DNA of 64,000 bases from Sepiola atlantica (lineage: Eukaryota > Mollusca > Cephalopoda > Sepiida > Sepiolidae). Positions 9,610 to 21,600 of this stretch are shown piece by piece (position 1 is the first letter of the stretch; each line of letters opens with the position of its first letter). The stretch spans positions 58,391,082 through 58,455,081 of the forward strand of contig OY744528.1 in NCBI GenBank assembly GCA_963556195.1, written 5' to 3'. A program made the position numbers and the translations under genes. The notes under the pieces are model-generated. The model was not told the origin of the DNA. It did no database searches and worked only from the letters and a program-made list of their open reading frames with translations.

Positions 9610-12140
9610 ACATAGTTCACCTCAAATAGCGTAAGCTGTCACTGTAAAAACAAGGGATTACTGAGAATTAACGTGAAAGGTTTCGGGGTAATCGTAAATT
9701 GGAAGCTGTGCAGCGAGATTCACATTAGTTTTAAATTTCTGCATGTCGGGCAAACACGGAGTAGGGAGAGAGTTCAAAAGGCCGACAGCACGGAGAAATA
9801 AGCTATTTGAATAGAAGGCTCTCTGGAATTTGGGGACCTCCACGGTGAATGGGTGGTATTTAGCTGATTGTCAGGTTGGTCGAGTGTATTTACGTCGAAG
9901 GGGAACCAGATCAGCAAGGACATTGGAGCACATTTCATTGAAGTGCTTGTAAAACAATCAGAAGGTTGCAACATTGCGTCGATGGGTGGTTAGTGGATAG
10001 TGAGGGACCTATTAGATTAGCGACTTTTGAGGTGGACCTTGTCCAAGAGAGAGAGACTTGTTTATGGTGAACCAGCCTAGATGTGGTAAAAATACTCCAT
10101 GCATAGGCGGATGGTGGCTTTGTAGAGATATAGGATTCTGTCAGGTTTGAGATGTTTTCCAGCACGGTAGAGGGAGCCCTCTTTCTTTGCAGCAGCCTTG
10201 GCAATGTCTTCTATGTAATTGTTTCAATTAATGCTATCTGTGAATGTTAAGCAATCGGTGGTTGAAGAGGTTTCTTGTAGTTGAAAACATGAGCTTTGTC
10301 TTAGCAGCATTAAATGTTACCATCTACTTATGACCCCATTCCACTACAGACTTGATGTCTCTTTCTAAGGATTTAGCCATTGCCTCAGATATATGCGCGT
10401 CCGTTTTCTCCACATCACGAGCGTACAGGGTGGTGTCGTCAGCATTTATATCAGCGAGGTCGCTCATGAAAATCAGGAACAATAGAGGTTCAAGGATCGA
10501 TCTCTGCATTCATCTCATATTGTTTGGATGAACGGCCATCGAGTACAACCTGGATCTTTCTTTTGGATAGGAGGGATCTAATTATGTTAAATATTCGTCA
10601 AGTAATACTATATGAATTGATTTTCATGATTAGCCTTTTATGCCATACCCTGTCCAAGGCTTTGAATATATCAAGTGCTACCGCCATAGATTCACCTGTA
10701 TTGTTCAGTGTATGGTATATGCGTTCAGAGATGACAGTTAGACTATCCTTGTTCGCCTAAATCCATACTGATGATCAGAAAGAAGTTTAGTATTAACGAG
10801 ATGACAGACTATCGCTAGATTGATTAAGGATTCAAAGATTTTTGCAAAAAGCAGGAGTAGACTGGTTGGGCGATAATTCTGAGGGGCAGTTCTATCTAAA
10901 ATTCTTGAAGACTGGTACCACAGAGGCAATTTTCCAGCTATCAGGGAAGTAAGATTCTGTAAGGAATTTGCTGTATAGTTTGAAGAAGACAAGTGCCAAA
11001 GTGGGTTTAAAGGGCTGGGCAAGTAGTTCAGTCTTATCAGTTGCCATGCCAACGACATCATTGTGGTTTTATAGCGGATGAATTGCTGATTACCCATTGT
11101 TAACCACACTATTGTAGATTTTCCAGAAGTCGTGAGTACCTAGTTTCTTCGACTGAATGCGTTTTCTGGTCATCTACATATAACTTCTATTTGCTTCAGC
11201 TATCACAGCATTACAATGTTTTCTTTATGCTATAATTTTCTGTCTAGTTGACTTATGGCGGCCGCATTGCTGCCTCTGAGCAATAGCATTTACACATTTC
11301 GAGGTGAACTATTGTGAAGAATTTTCGCATGGGGACATATGCTTTCATGCCTACTTTGACACATTCGGTTAACTCATTTGCGCACTGATCAGCAGGAAGA
11401 GAAAAGTTTCACTTCATTGGGCCTCACTAATGTGATCTCTGATGGATTCCCAATCATCACGCTCGTAGTATCTCGTCGTTTTAAGCAACGGCTCATTAGC
11501 TTTGGGACAAGATTTTAGAGTGATATCAATCATTACCACAATGTGACCAGCGTTCCCGAGTAAGCTATTGGCATTCGTCACACAAGCCTCAGGCAGTGAA
11601 GTCTATAACAGGTCGAGAAGTTAGGCTTGCTGGTCCACACGATCAGGGACACAGGTGGGTAAGTGGCAGTCTGTGAAAGGGAGTGCGCCACGGAGAAACT
11701 ATACGTAGGGTTACCAGCTGCCAGCTGCGTCTGTATAGCTGGAGAATCCAACCCAGTCACGGTGTTGTGCGTTAAAATCCCAAATACACGTATTTGGGTT
11801 CTAGACTAAACTGAGAGTGCTACATCTATGCTTTCAGATACAAGGTTAAGCAGGGTACAGTCCTGGGTCAAAAGTGAACGCTATAAGAAATATAAATAGC
11901 TAACCTTGTGCTGTAAGCTTAATCTAAAGCACATGTAGGCTTCGCCATCTGATTCTAGCCTATGTTCATAATGTATACACACTTAGTTCGTGCATATGTT
12001 TGTCAGAGTCTTTACGGTAGAGTAGGAGGTAATGAATCATGCCAAAATAGTGTGAGGGGATTGAGGATTGTAGGTTTGTTTCACTTAGTGCTATGATATC
12101 TGCACAATGATCAGGTGAGAATGATAATGGCTGCTCAAGA
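9607..12140 (-). mobile_element. APE-type non-LTR retrotransposon, decayed copy (family A)
   Basis: Minus-strand counterpart of the copy at 14.9-17.9 kb, with matching sequence along its length. From 5' to 3' it shows the endonuclease start (ALSETNLQSS analogue near 12.1 kb), a GLDSP endonuclease segment (about 11,760), the RT fingers block NYRPTSLLLLFAKIFESLINLA (about 10,880), SDHQYGFRR, a degraded palm with SILEPLLFLIFMSDLADIN and DDTTLYARD (about 10,450), and the C-terminal block VPKFQRAFYSNSLFLRAVGLLNSLP (about 9,800). Many stops and frameshifts break it. The 3' end (GGTGAACTATGTTAA) runs into (TA)n exactly as in the other copy. Jockey/CR1-like grouping is likely; the exact clade is unresolved. 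Confidence 0.85.
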
Positions 12141-12186
12141 TCAAAGCTTGATGACTAGGTCTTTTTAAAAGATGAGTGGTCTCAGC

Positions 12187-12790
12187 AACAATAACAAGTG
12201 CAGGTTCTGCAACACAGAAGTAGAGAGTGTGAGCAACCTGACATCCAGTTGTAAAGTTTTCCTGGTGGATGACTATTATACAATGCGACACAACAGAGTG
12301 TGTGAATATCTCCACTGGACTGTATGTAAAAAGTTGAATATCTAGTGTTGCAGCAAGTCCTGCGAGCATATACCTTTGGAGGGGTCAGAAGAACAGTTGG
12401 AAATAATTTATACACCATCCACTATGACTATGCAATCTTTACAGCTACATATCTAGAAACCGGAGCTGTTAAACCTGACATCGTAATATGGGAAAAAGGG
12501 AAAAGGTAGCAACTCTAGTTGAAGTCTGTGTCCCTAATGATGCAGAATTAAACAGAGCTGGAAAAGAAAAGATTACGAAATACCAAGGTCTAATGTACGA
12601 CACTAAAAGAAACTGGAATCTTAGAAAAACATCCATAATTCCAGTAATTATAAGAGCAACAGGACTAATGAAAATAAAAATTTCAAAAGCTATCTGGCGA
12701 GTGAACACGGTGAACCGAGTGCAAGAGAAATACAAACAATTGCACTTAAAAAGACGGTTAGAATCTTTAAAAGATCTCTAGGCTGGAGTG
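12187..12790 (+). mobile_element. RLE-type LINE 3' fragment (zinc knuckle plus nuclease-like domain)
   Basis: The first part reads CRFCNTEVESVSNLTSSC followed by RHNRVCEYLHWTVCKK, a CCHC-like knuckle with the usual His replaced, then a conserved RH..V..+LHW.+C block. After stops the frame from about 12,470 to 12,779 gives PDIVIWEKGKKVATLVEVCV then NDAELNRAGKEKITKY. This matches the PD-(D/E)XK-type restriction-like endonuclease region at the C terminus of R2/R4/Dong-like LINEs, with PD and the downstream acidic/Lys residues visible. The RT is missing. The 3' UTR merges with a microsatellite at about 12,868. Confidence 0.75.
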
Positions 12791-12867
12791 TCTGAAATAG
12801 CCGGTGAATGTCTGGCATCCGGTAGGATGCCCCATCAACAGAAAAAGCAGAAAGATAAGAAAATTAA

Positions 12868-13390
12868 AAAAATATATATACATACACATATATACATATA
12901 TATATATACATATATGTATACATATACATATACATACACATATATGTATATACGCATATATACATATATATACAGACACATATATACACATACACATATA
13001 TACATATATATACATATATATATACATACACGTATGATATATATATATACATACACGTATAGATATAGATATATATATATACACATATATACATATATAA
13101 ATATACATATATACATATATATATACACACACACATATATATATACATACACATATATACACATATATATACATACACATATATACATATATATATACAT
13201 ATGAACATATATATGTACATATATATACATATATACATACACATATATGCATATATATATATACATATTTATACATATATATACACATACATATATATAT
13301 ACATATACACACACATATATATACATACACATATATAGATATATATATACATATATATACATATATATGCATACACCTATATGTGTATAT

Positions 13391-13470
<80 letters not shown>
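12868..13470. repeat. 600-bp (TATACA)n/(TA)n microsatellite
   Basis: Long mixed microsatellite open in several frames on both strands. All translations are Tyr/Ile/His/Thr or Tyr/Ile/Cys/Val low complexity. Confidence 0.95.
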
Positions 13471-13471
<1 letters not shown>

Positions 13472-13872
13472 CACATCGACCACCGTCAAGGAATGGATAC
13501 CTCAAATTCAACTAAAGGTTATAGGCAACATTTTAGAAAAGAAAAAACAGCTAAGTTCTTAAATTCTTATTTCTGAACTGTCTCTATCTTAAATAAATGC
13601 ATTATTTTCGTTGCTGTGACTGGTTATTTAAAAATATTTTTTCCAGATAGCGCAACCACAAAATTACCTTTTATAATGTAACGTCATAGCTAAAGTGCTT
13701 CTTCGTTGGACCTACTCAATAGTAGATTAAACGCTCCCACACACCATAATGGCCGGTGAAATGTCCCTACAACAAATTTTACATATAACAGTGTGAAGGA
13801 AATTTATCTTTAGTCCTTCATTATATTTAGAAGCCGGTAACTAGACTTATTCTATCTGCATATCTACATGTA
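13471..13872. other. Unassigned spacer
   Basis: A/T-rich non-coding DNA between the microsatellite and the 5S-headed SINE; nothing recognised. Confidence 0.5.
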
Positions 13873-14102
13873 TGATGATGGACTGTCCCGTCGATTTTGA
13901 CGTATGAGTGCCCCACCAGGGGCTGCCCGCGCGTGAATTTGTAATTGCAAGGGTTGCGCAATCCCCAACAACCGCTCTCCTGAGTCGGCATTGCTTGATT
14001 CCAATGGCAAGTAGTAATACAAGACGACTGGAAACAATGCCGAGATAAGCAGAGAGCACATACAGCACCTAGTATTCCAAAATGGTCACCCATTTAGTAC
14101 TG

Positions 14103-14105
<3 letters not shown>
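13873..14105 (-). mobile_element. 5S-rRNA-headed SINE, 5'-truncated copy
   Basis: On the minus strand it begins with the 3' third of 5S rRNA: CCAGTACTAAATGGGTGACC, then TGGAATACTAGGTGCTGTA. These align with 5S box C (GGATGGGTGACC) and the GGGTGCTGTA end. A conserved body and a tail ending GGGACAGTCCATCATCATA follow and are shared with the copy at 32.1-32.4 kb. The 5' two-thirds of the 5S head are replaced by (TA)n. Confidence 0.82.

Positions 14106-14150
<45 letters not shown>
14106..14150. repeat. (TA)n tract
   Basis: Pure TA run joining the truncated 5S head to the LINE leader region. Confidence 0.9.
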
Positions 14151-14152
<2 letters not shown>

Positions 14153-14930
14153 TGTGTGCATATGTGATTGGAAAAAAACACTTTTTTTACCTTCGGGGGC
14201 TCGGAAATACCCGACTAGTAGACGGGCGCAGGCTATCCTCTCTCGGAGTGTTGGACTCGTAGACTTTGTCAGGTCATTCATCTAAGAGGAGGAAAGCTCT
14301 GACAATAAAACCTTGCTACTAACCATTTACGTCTTTGCAGCAAACCGTTGGGGAGGGGGCCTCCTTAGCCTTGATTGACAACCTTCCTAGAGCTGGAATC
14401 TCGAACAAAGTATATGGTTTGCAAGCCTATAATTGCTTAAAGAGTAGATTAGCTCTGCCTATCGCCCGGCCTTCGCACCCCTTCTTTGTCTAGTAGCCAG
14501 GCGTAGAGGTACAAGCACTGGGACGCCTCTAAAGACGCCTGGTACTTGGCCTTGTTTCTTGACTAGAGCAATGAACGCTGTCTCTCTTTCTCTCTATCCG
14601 GGCAATTTGGGGAAAGTTTTTTGTCACTAAGTCTTACATGACTAGTCTGGGTCGCTCTTGTTCCGACAGGTTGAGGGTAAAGGTTAGACAGCTTGTTTGG
14701 CTGCTGTTTCCGACTGGTAGTTAGGAGCCCTAACTCATAGGTAGCGCTAAGAACGGCTGCTCCGTCAACAGTTGCACAATATCGTGGGTAACTGTAGTGC
14801 CATATCGCGCATGGAAAGTGACCCTACAGTTATCCCGAAGCCACAAACCCCATGGACCAAGCCATGACTAATAGTCTGGTTGTGTGAGCTTACTGGCACT
14901 TTGCCCTCCCTACTCTAACACAAAACAAAC
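14151..14930 (+). other. Probable LINE 5' leader (G/C-balanced, non-coding)
   Basis: About 780 bases of more balanced composition than the surroundings lie directly upstream of the plus-strand LINE coding region. No open frame of note is present. Its position and composition fit a 5' UTR of the following LINE, but the equivalent part is not present in the second copy to confirm it. Confidence 0.4.
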
Positions 14931-17889
14931 ATGAATTTACAAAATAAAAAAATTAAACCTAAACCAGATACCCAACAAAAAAACATCTTCGCCTCCGCCC
15001 TTAAGGCTCACATTCACAAATATCCGGGGAGGGGACTTAGAACCAACATTAACGGCGTAGAAACTTTTCTCTTGACAAACTCCCCGGAAATCCTAGCTCT
15101 AAGTGAAACGAACCTTCAATCCTCAATTCCCTCTCACCACTTTGACATGACTGATTACCTTCCACTCTACCGTAAGGACTCTGACAAACATATGCATGGG
15201 CTAGGAGTTCGTGTTCGGAACACCCTCCCTCTTCACTAGAGAACATAGGTTCGAATCAGATGACCAATCCTACATGTGCTTTTGATTGACCTTACATCAC
15301 ATAGTTAGTTATTTATATTTCTTATACCGTTCTTCTTCGACCCAGGACTGTTCACTACTTGACTCTGCCTCTGAAAGCTTAGATAGAGCACTCTCACTCG
15401 ACTCGAATGCCCAAATACATGTATTTGGGGATTTTAATGCACACCACCGTGACTGGCTGGGATTCCCCAGCGTTACTGCTGCAGTTGGGAACTCTACCCT
15501 TAAATTCATCCTCAGCTCACGACCTCTCACAGACTGTCACTTTTCCTACCTGCCTTCCGGATCACGTGGACCAGCAAGCCTCACTTCTCGACCTGTTCTT
15601 CACTTCACTACCTGAGGCTTGTGTGACGAATGCCCATAGCCCGCTCGGAAACTCTGATCACGTTGTTGTAATGATACATATCACCTTAAAAACTCGTCCA
15701 AAAGCTGAAGAGCCGTCTTAAAACGACGAGAAACTATGAGCAAGCTGATTTTGAATCCCTCAGGGATCACATCAGCCACGCCCCATGGAGTCTAACCTTC
15801 TCACTCCCTGCTGATTAGTGTGCAAATCAGCTAACTGAATGGGTCAAAGCAAGCATTGATGCTTATGTCCCCACGCGAAAATTCTTCAGCAAATCCTACT
15901 CTCCTCAATGGTTCACCTCAGAATGTGCAGCTGCTATTGCTGAGAGGCAGAAGGCATTCCGACAATTCGGCCGCCATAAGTCAACTACGAATAGACAGAA
16001 ATTTATAGAGACAAGAAATGTTTGCAAAGTAGTGATAGATGAAACAAAGAAAAGGTATACAGAGATAACCAAAAAACGCATTCAGTCACAGAAACTAGGT
16101 ACTCATGATTTCTCGAAAATTTACAATAGTGTGATGAGCAATGGACAATCGACAATTCCCCCGCTATCTAATCACAAGGCTGAACTACTTGCCCAGCGTT
16201 TCACCTTAAACTCTACCCTGGACTCGGCAAACAACCCCTTCCTTAAATTCCCATTGCGGACTGAAGCCACACTTGAGAACCTGGTCATCACCCCGTCTCA
16301 AGTGAGAGACATCATAAAAAACCTTGACACCTCCAAAGCCTGTGGGACTGATCTTATACCAGTAATAGTAATAAAGAAATGCTCTGCTGAGCTGGCCTCT
16401 GTCCTCTCCAAACTATACAACAAATGCCTTACTGAATCTTGTTTCCCTGATAATTGAAAAATTGCCTCTGTGGTACCAGTCTTCAAGAATTCTGGAGATA
16501 GAACTGATCCTCTAAACTACCGCCCAATCAGTCTACTCCCGATCTATGCTAAAATCTTTCAATCATTAATCAATCTAGCGATAGTCAGGCACCTAGTTAA
16601 TGCTAAACTTCTTTCTGATCATCAATACGGATTCAGACAAGCACGATCTACTGCAGATGTCCTTGCGGTCATCTTTGAACGCATTTACCATACACTGGAC
16701 AAGGCAGGTGAAGCTAGGGCGGTAGCGCTTGATATATCCAATGCTTTTGACAAGGTCTAGCATTAAGGGCTTCTCCTAAAACTGCATTCATATGGTATTA
16801 TTGGGCAAATATTTAATATAATTAAATATTTCCTAACAAAACGAAAGATCCAGGTTGTACTCGATGGCCGTTCTTCTAAGCAACATGGCATAAATTCTGG
16901 TGTACCCCAGGGATCTATTCTTGGACCTCTACTGTTCCTGATTTTCATAAATGACCTCCCTGATGCCATTGCGACTGAGATAGGAATATTTGCTGACGAC
17001 ACCACGCTCTACTTTTGTCATGTGGGCAAAACGGACGCACACATATCTGAGGCAATGGCTAACTCCTTAGAAAATGACCTGCAGTTTGTAGTGGAATGGG
17101 GTAAAAAATGGCGCAAAGACAAAGCTACTTTCCTTCAATCACTACAAGAAACCTCTTCAACCACCGATTGTCATAGCAAATAGCACCCTGCCTGAGAGTT
17201 CATCATTCAAACTCCTCGACCTAACTTTCACAGATAACATGAATTGGAATACACACATTGAAAACATTGCCAGGACTGCTGCAAAGAAAGTAGGCTCTCT
17301 CTACCGTGCCAGTATAAACTTCCTACACCTGACATTATCGTATATCTCTACAAAGTAACCATCTGCCCACGCATGGAGTAGTGTTGCCACATCTAGGCTT
17401 CGGCATCATCCGCTAGTCTCTCCCTCTTAGGTTAAAAAAAGAGTTGCCAACTTGATAGGTCCTTCACTATCCATCAAGCTCTAGTCTCTATCCCATCACC
17501 GCAATGTTGAATCATTGTGCCTGTTTTACAAGTACTTCAATGGATTGTGCTCTGATGAGCTTGCTGCTCTGGTACAACCACGACGTAAATTCACTAGACT
17601 AACCCGACAATCTGCCAAATCCCATCCATACACTGTGGAGATCCCCAGATGCTGGAGAGCTTTCTACTCCAAAAGCTTCTTTCCTCGTGCTGCTGGACTC
17701 TGGAACTCCCTCCCTGCTCCCTACTTTCCTGACGTTGCTGACATGTAGAAATTTAAAACTAATGTAAACATCTCGCTGAGCAGCTCCTAATTTAGGTTGA
17801 TCCCCCACCCCCCCAAAAACCTTCCACCTTTTTTCTCAGTAGCCCCTTACGTCTACAGTGACAGCCTGCCTTGTTTGGGGTGAACTATG
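14931..17889 (+). mobile_element. APE-type non-LTR retrotransposon, near full-length copy (family A)
   Basis: Endonuclease motifs appear first: ILALSETNL (about 15,090), VFGDFNAHHRDW (about 15,425; catalytic GDFN) and NSDHVVV (about 15,650; SDH). The RT follows: PLNYRPISLLPIYAKIFQSL (about 16,510), SDHQYGFRQARST, ALDISNAFDKV (motif A), GVPQGSILGPLLFLIFINDL (motif B) and FADDTTLY (motif C). The C-terminal block PRCWRAFYSKSFFPRAAGLW ends near 17,760. Defects include in-frame stops in place of Trp near 16,456 and 16,758, a stop near 17,746, frameshifts in the endonuclease, and a deletion after about 17,110. The 3' UTR ends GGTGAACTATGATAA and passes directly into (TA)n. Not competent, but less decayed than the copy at 9.6-12.1 kb. 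Confidence 0.88.
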
Positions 17890-17947
<58 letters not shown>

Positions 17948-18115
17948 CACATATGTATATATATACATGTATATATACATACACATATGTATATATATAC
18001 ATGTATATATATATATACACACGCATATATGTGTGTGTGTATGTATATATATACATGTACATATACATACACATATGTGTATTTATATATTATATATATA
18101 TATATTTATCTAGAC
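17890..18115. repeat. (TA)n/(TATACA)n, continuation of LINE 3' tail
   Basis: It starts as pure (TA)n exactly at the LINE 3' end, then diversifies into TACACA/TATGTA units. Confidence 0.9.
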
Positions 18116-18637
18116 TAGATTATACAGATATGCTTGTTCTCATCCAGTTTCTCCTTTTTAGTTTTAGATTTATCGACATTAGAACCGGAGCTAAAGTCTA
18201 ATTTTCTTCTTGTATGGAGACCAATAATATACAGGGACACTATTCGGCATTACTTCCGGATTTATGGTTGGGGGAGATTTTGGTTTGTTGTCTGAGACTC
18301 TCTAATCTGAGCGGGAGTAACGACGTGACAATACATGTGTTTTCATTTTCACCTAGAGTGGCGCCTTTTTAAGGAACTTGATATTCTTCACACTAAAAAC
18401 CGACCTTAAGTCTTATTTTACTGTCGTTGAGAGGCAAATAAATAGAGATAATATTGAGCGTGGCCCTCTCCTTTCTAAACGGGGTGGATTTCTTGTCTGT
18501 TACACGATCCCTAATTTTTGATAGAGTGCCGACATAGGTGTACAGATATTGTTTTTCCCATTCATAGTCGTTCTTTATGGGGAGCTTAATTTTCATACCA
18601 TTAAGAAGTAACTGGATCAAGTAAATATGGACAATTG
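18116..18637. other. Unassigned interval with one short minus-strand frame
   Basis: A minus-strand frame at 18,620-18,393 encodes 75 residues without a known motif (contains QYLYTYVGTLSKIRDRVTDK). It could be a scrap of an element. Nothing else is recognised. Confidence 0.4.
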
Positions 18638-21600
18638 ATTTCTCTCCTCTTTTTCTTCTGATCTTTCTCTCTCTGCTCTCTTTTCTTCTGATCTTTCTTT
18701 CACTACTCTCTTTTCTTCTGATCTTTCTTTCTCTTCTCTCTTGACTTCTGATCTGTCTTTCTCTCCTCTCTTTTCTTCTGATCTTTCTTTCTTTTCTCTC
18801 TTCTCTTTACTTCTGATCTTTCTCCCTCTCCCCTCTTTTCTTCTGATCTGTCTTTCCCTCCTCTCTTTCTTCTGATGTTCCTCTCTCTCGACTCTCTTTT
18901 CTTCTGATCTTTCTTTCACTCCTCTCTGTACTTCTGATCTTTATTTCTCTCGTCTCTTTTCTTCTGATCTTTCTCTCTCTCTCCTCTCTTTGCTTCTGAT
19001 CTTTCTTTATCTCTTTTCTTTACTTCTGATCTTTCTTTCTCTCCTCTCTTTTCTTCTAATCTTTCTCTCTCTCCTCTCTTTTCTTCTGATCTTTCTCTCT
19101 ATCCTCTCTTTACTTCTGATCTGTCTTTCTCTCCTCTCTTTTCTTCTGGCATTTCTCTCTCTCTCCTCTCTTTTCTTCTAATCTATCTTTCACTCCTCTC
19201 TTTACTTCTTATCTTTCTTTCTCTCCTCTTTTTTCTGACCTTTCTTTCTCTCCTCTCTTTTCCTCTGAGCTTTCTCGCTCTCCTCTCTTCTGATCTTTCT
19301 CTCTCTCCTCTCTTTTCTTCTTATCTTTCTTTCACTCCTCTCTTTATTTCTGATCTTTTATTAACTCCTCTCTTTACATCTGATCTTTCTCCATCTCCTC
19401 TCTTTACTTCTGATCTTTCTTTCACACCTCTCTTTACTTCTGATCTTTCTTTCACTCCTCTCTTTAAATCTGATCTTTCTTACTATCCTCTCTTTTCTTC
19501 TGACATTTCTCTCTCTTTTCTCTTTTCTTCTGATCTTTCTTTAACTCCTCTCTTTTCTTCTGATTTTTCTTTCTCTCTTCTTTTTACTTCTGATCTTTCT
19601 TTCTCTCCTCTCATTTCTTCTGATATTTCTTTCCTTCTTCTCTTTACTTCTGATCTTTCTCTGTCTCCTCTCTTTCTTCTGATCTGTCTTTTTCTCCTCT
19701 CTTTACTTCTGATCTTTCTCTCTCTCCTGTCTTTTCTTCTGATCTTTCTTTTCATCTTCTCTCTTTTCTTCTTATCTTTCTTTCTCTCCTCTTATTACTT
19801 CTGATCTGTCTTTCTCTCGTCTCTTTTCTTCTGATCTTTCTCTCTCTCCTCTCTTTTCTTTTGATCTTTCTTTCTCTCCTATCTTTACTTCTGATCTTTC
19901 TTTCTCTTCTCTCTTTACTTATGATCTGTCTTTCTCTCTTCTCTTTTCTTCTGACCTTTCTCTCTCTCCTACCTTTACTTCTGATCATTCTTTCTCTCCT
20001 ATCTTTTTTATTTCTGATCTTTCGATCTCTCTTCTCTTTCCTTCTGATCTTTATTTCTCTTTTCTCTTTACTTATGATCTTTTATTCTTATTTCTCTTTT
20101 CTCCTGATCTTCCTTTCTCTCGACTCTCTGTTCTTCTGATGTTTCCTTCACAACTCTCTTTACTTCTGATCTTTCTCTCTCTCCTCGCTTTACTTCTGAT
20201 CTTTCTTTCTCTCCTCTCTTTTCTTCTGATATTTCTTTCCATCTTCTCTTTACTTCTGATCTTTCTTTCTCTCCTCTTATTACTTCTGATCTTACTTTCT
20301 CTCCTCTCTTTACTTCTGATCTTTCTATCTCTCCTCTTTTTCTTCTGATCTTTCTTTCTCTTCTCTTATTACTTCTGATCTGTCTTTCTCTCTTTTCTTT
20401 TCTTCTGATCTTTCTCTCTCTCCTCTCTTTTCTATTTATCTTTCTTTCTCTCCTATCTTTACTTCTGATCTTTCTTTTCTCTCTTTACTTATGATCTTTT
20501 TCTCTCCTCTCTTTTCTTATGATCTTTCTTTCACTCCTACCTTTACTTCTGATCAGTTTTTCTCTCTTTTCTTTTCTTCTGATCTTTCTTTCTCTCTTCT
20601 CTTTACTTATGGTCTTTCTTTCTCTTTTCTCTTTTCTTCTGATCTTCCTTTCTCTCACTTTCTTTTCTTCTGATGTTTCTTTCACTCCTTTCTTTACTCA
20701 TGAACTTTCTCTTCACCTCTCTTTTCTTCTGGTCTTTCTATCACTCCCCTTCTTTACTTCTGATCTTTCTCTCTCTCTTCTCTTTACTTCTGATCTTTCT
20801 TTCTCTTCTTTCGTTTCTTCTGATCTTTTTTTAACTCTTCTCTTTTCTTCTGATCTTTTCTTCTCTCATCTCTGTTCTTCTGATCTTTCCTTAACTCCTC
20901 TCTTTTCTTGTGTTATTTCTTTCTCTCCTCTCTTTTCTTCTGATCTTACTGTCACTTTTCTCTTTACTTCTGATCTTTCTTTCTCTCCTCTATTTTCTTC
21001 TGATCCTTTTCTCTCTCCTCTCTTTACTTCTGATATTTATTTCTCTCCTCTCTAAACCTTTGACCTTTCTTTCACTACTCTCTTTACTTCTGATCTTTCT
21101 CACTCTCCTCTCTTTACTCATGAACTTTCTTACTCTCCTCTCTTTTCTTCTTATCTATCTATTTCTGTTCTCTTTACTTCTGATCTTTCTTACTCTTCTC
21201 TCCTTTCGTCGGACATTTCTCTATCTCCTCTCTTTTCTTCTCTATCTTTATTTCTCTCCTCTCTTTTCTTCTGATATATCTTTCTCTATCTCCTCTCTTT
21301 TCTATTGATCTTTCTTTCTCGCTTATCTGTACTTCTGATCTTTCTTTCTCTTCTCTCTTTACTTATGATCTTTTTCTCTCTCCTCTCTTTTCTTCTGATC
21401 TTTCTCTTTTCTCTTATTACTTCTGATCTGTCTTTCTCTCGTCTCTTTTCTTCTGATCATTCTTTCTCTCTTCTCTTTACTTATGATCTTTCGTTCTCTT
21501 TTCTCTTTTCTTCTGATCTTTCTTTCTCTCGACTCTCTTTTCTTCTGATCTTTCTTTTTCTCCTCTATTTACTTCTGATCTTTCTTTCACTCTTCTCTTT

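Noticed and set aside
12091..12418. Minus-strand open frames over 12.1-12.4 kb
   Set aside because: They are antisense shadows of the plus-strand RLE-type LINE fragment, which shows family motifs.
15700..15740. Hammerhead-like CTGAAGA...GAGAAAC inside the LINE
   Set aside because: It falls in LINE endonuclease coding sequence, the first stem II pair is G-A, and stem I does not form.
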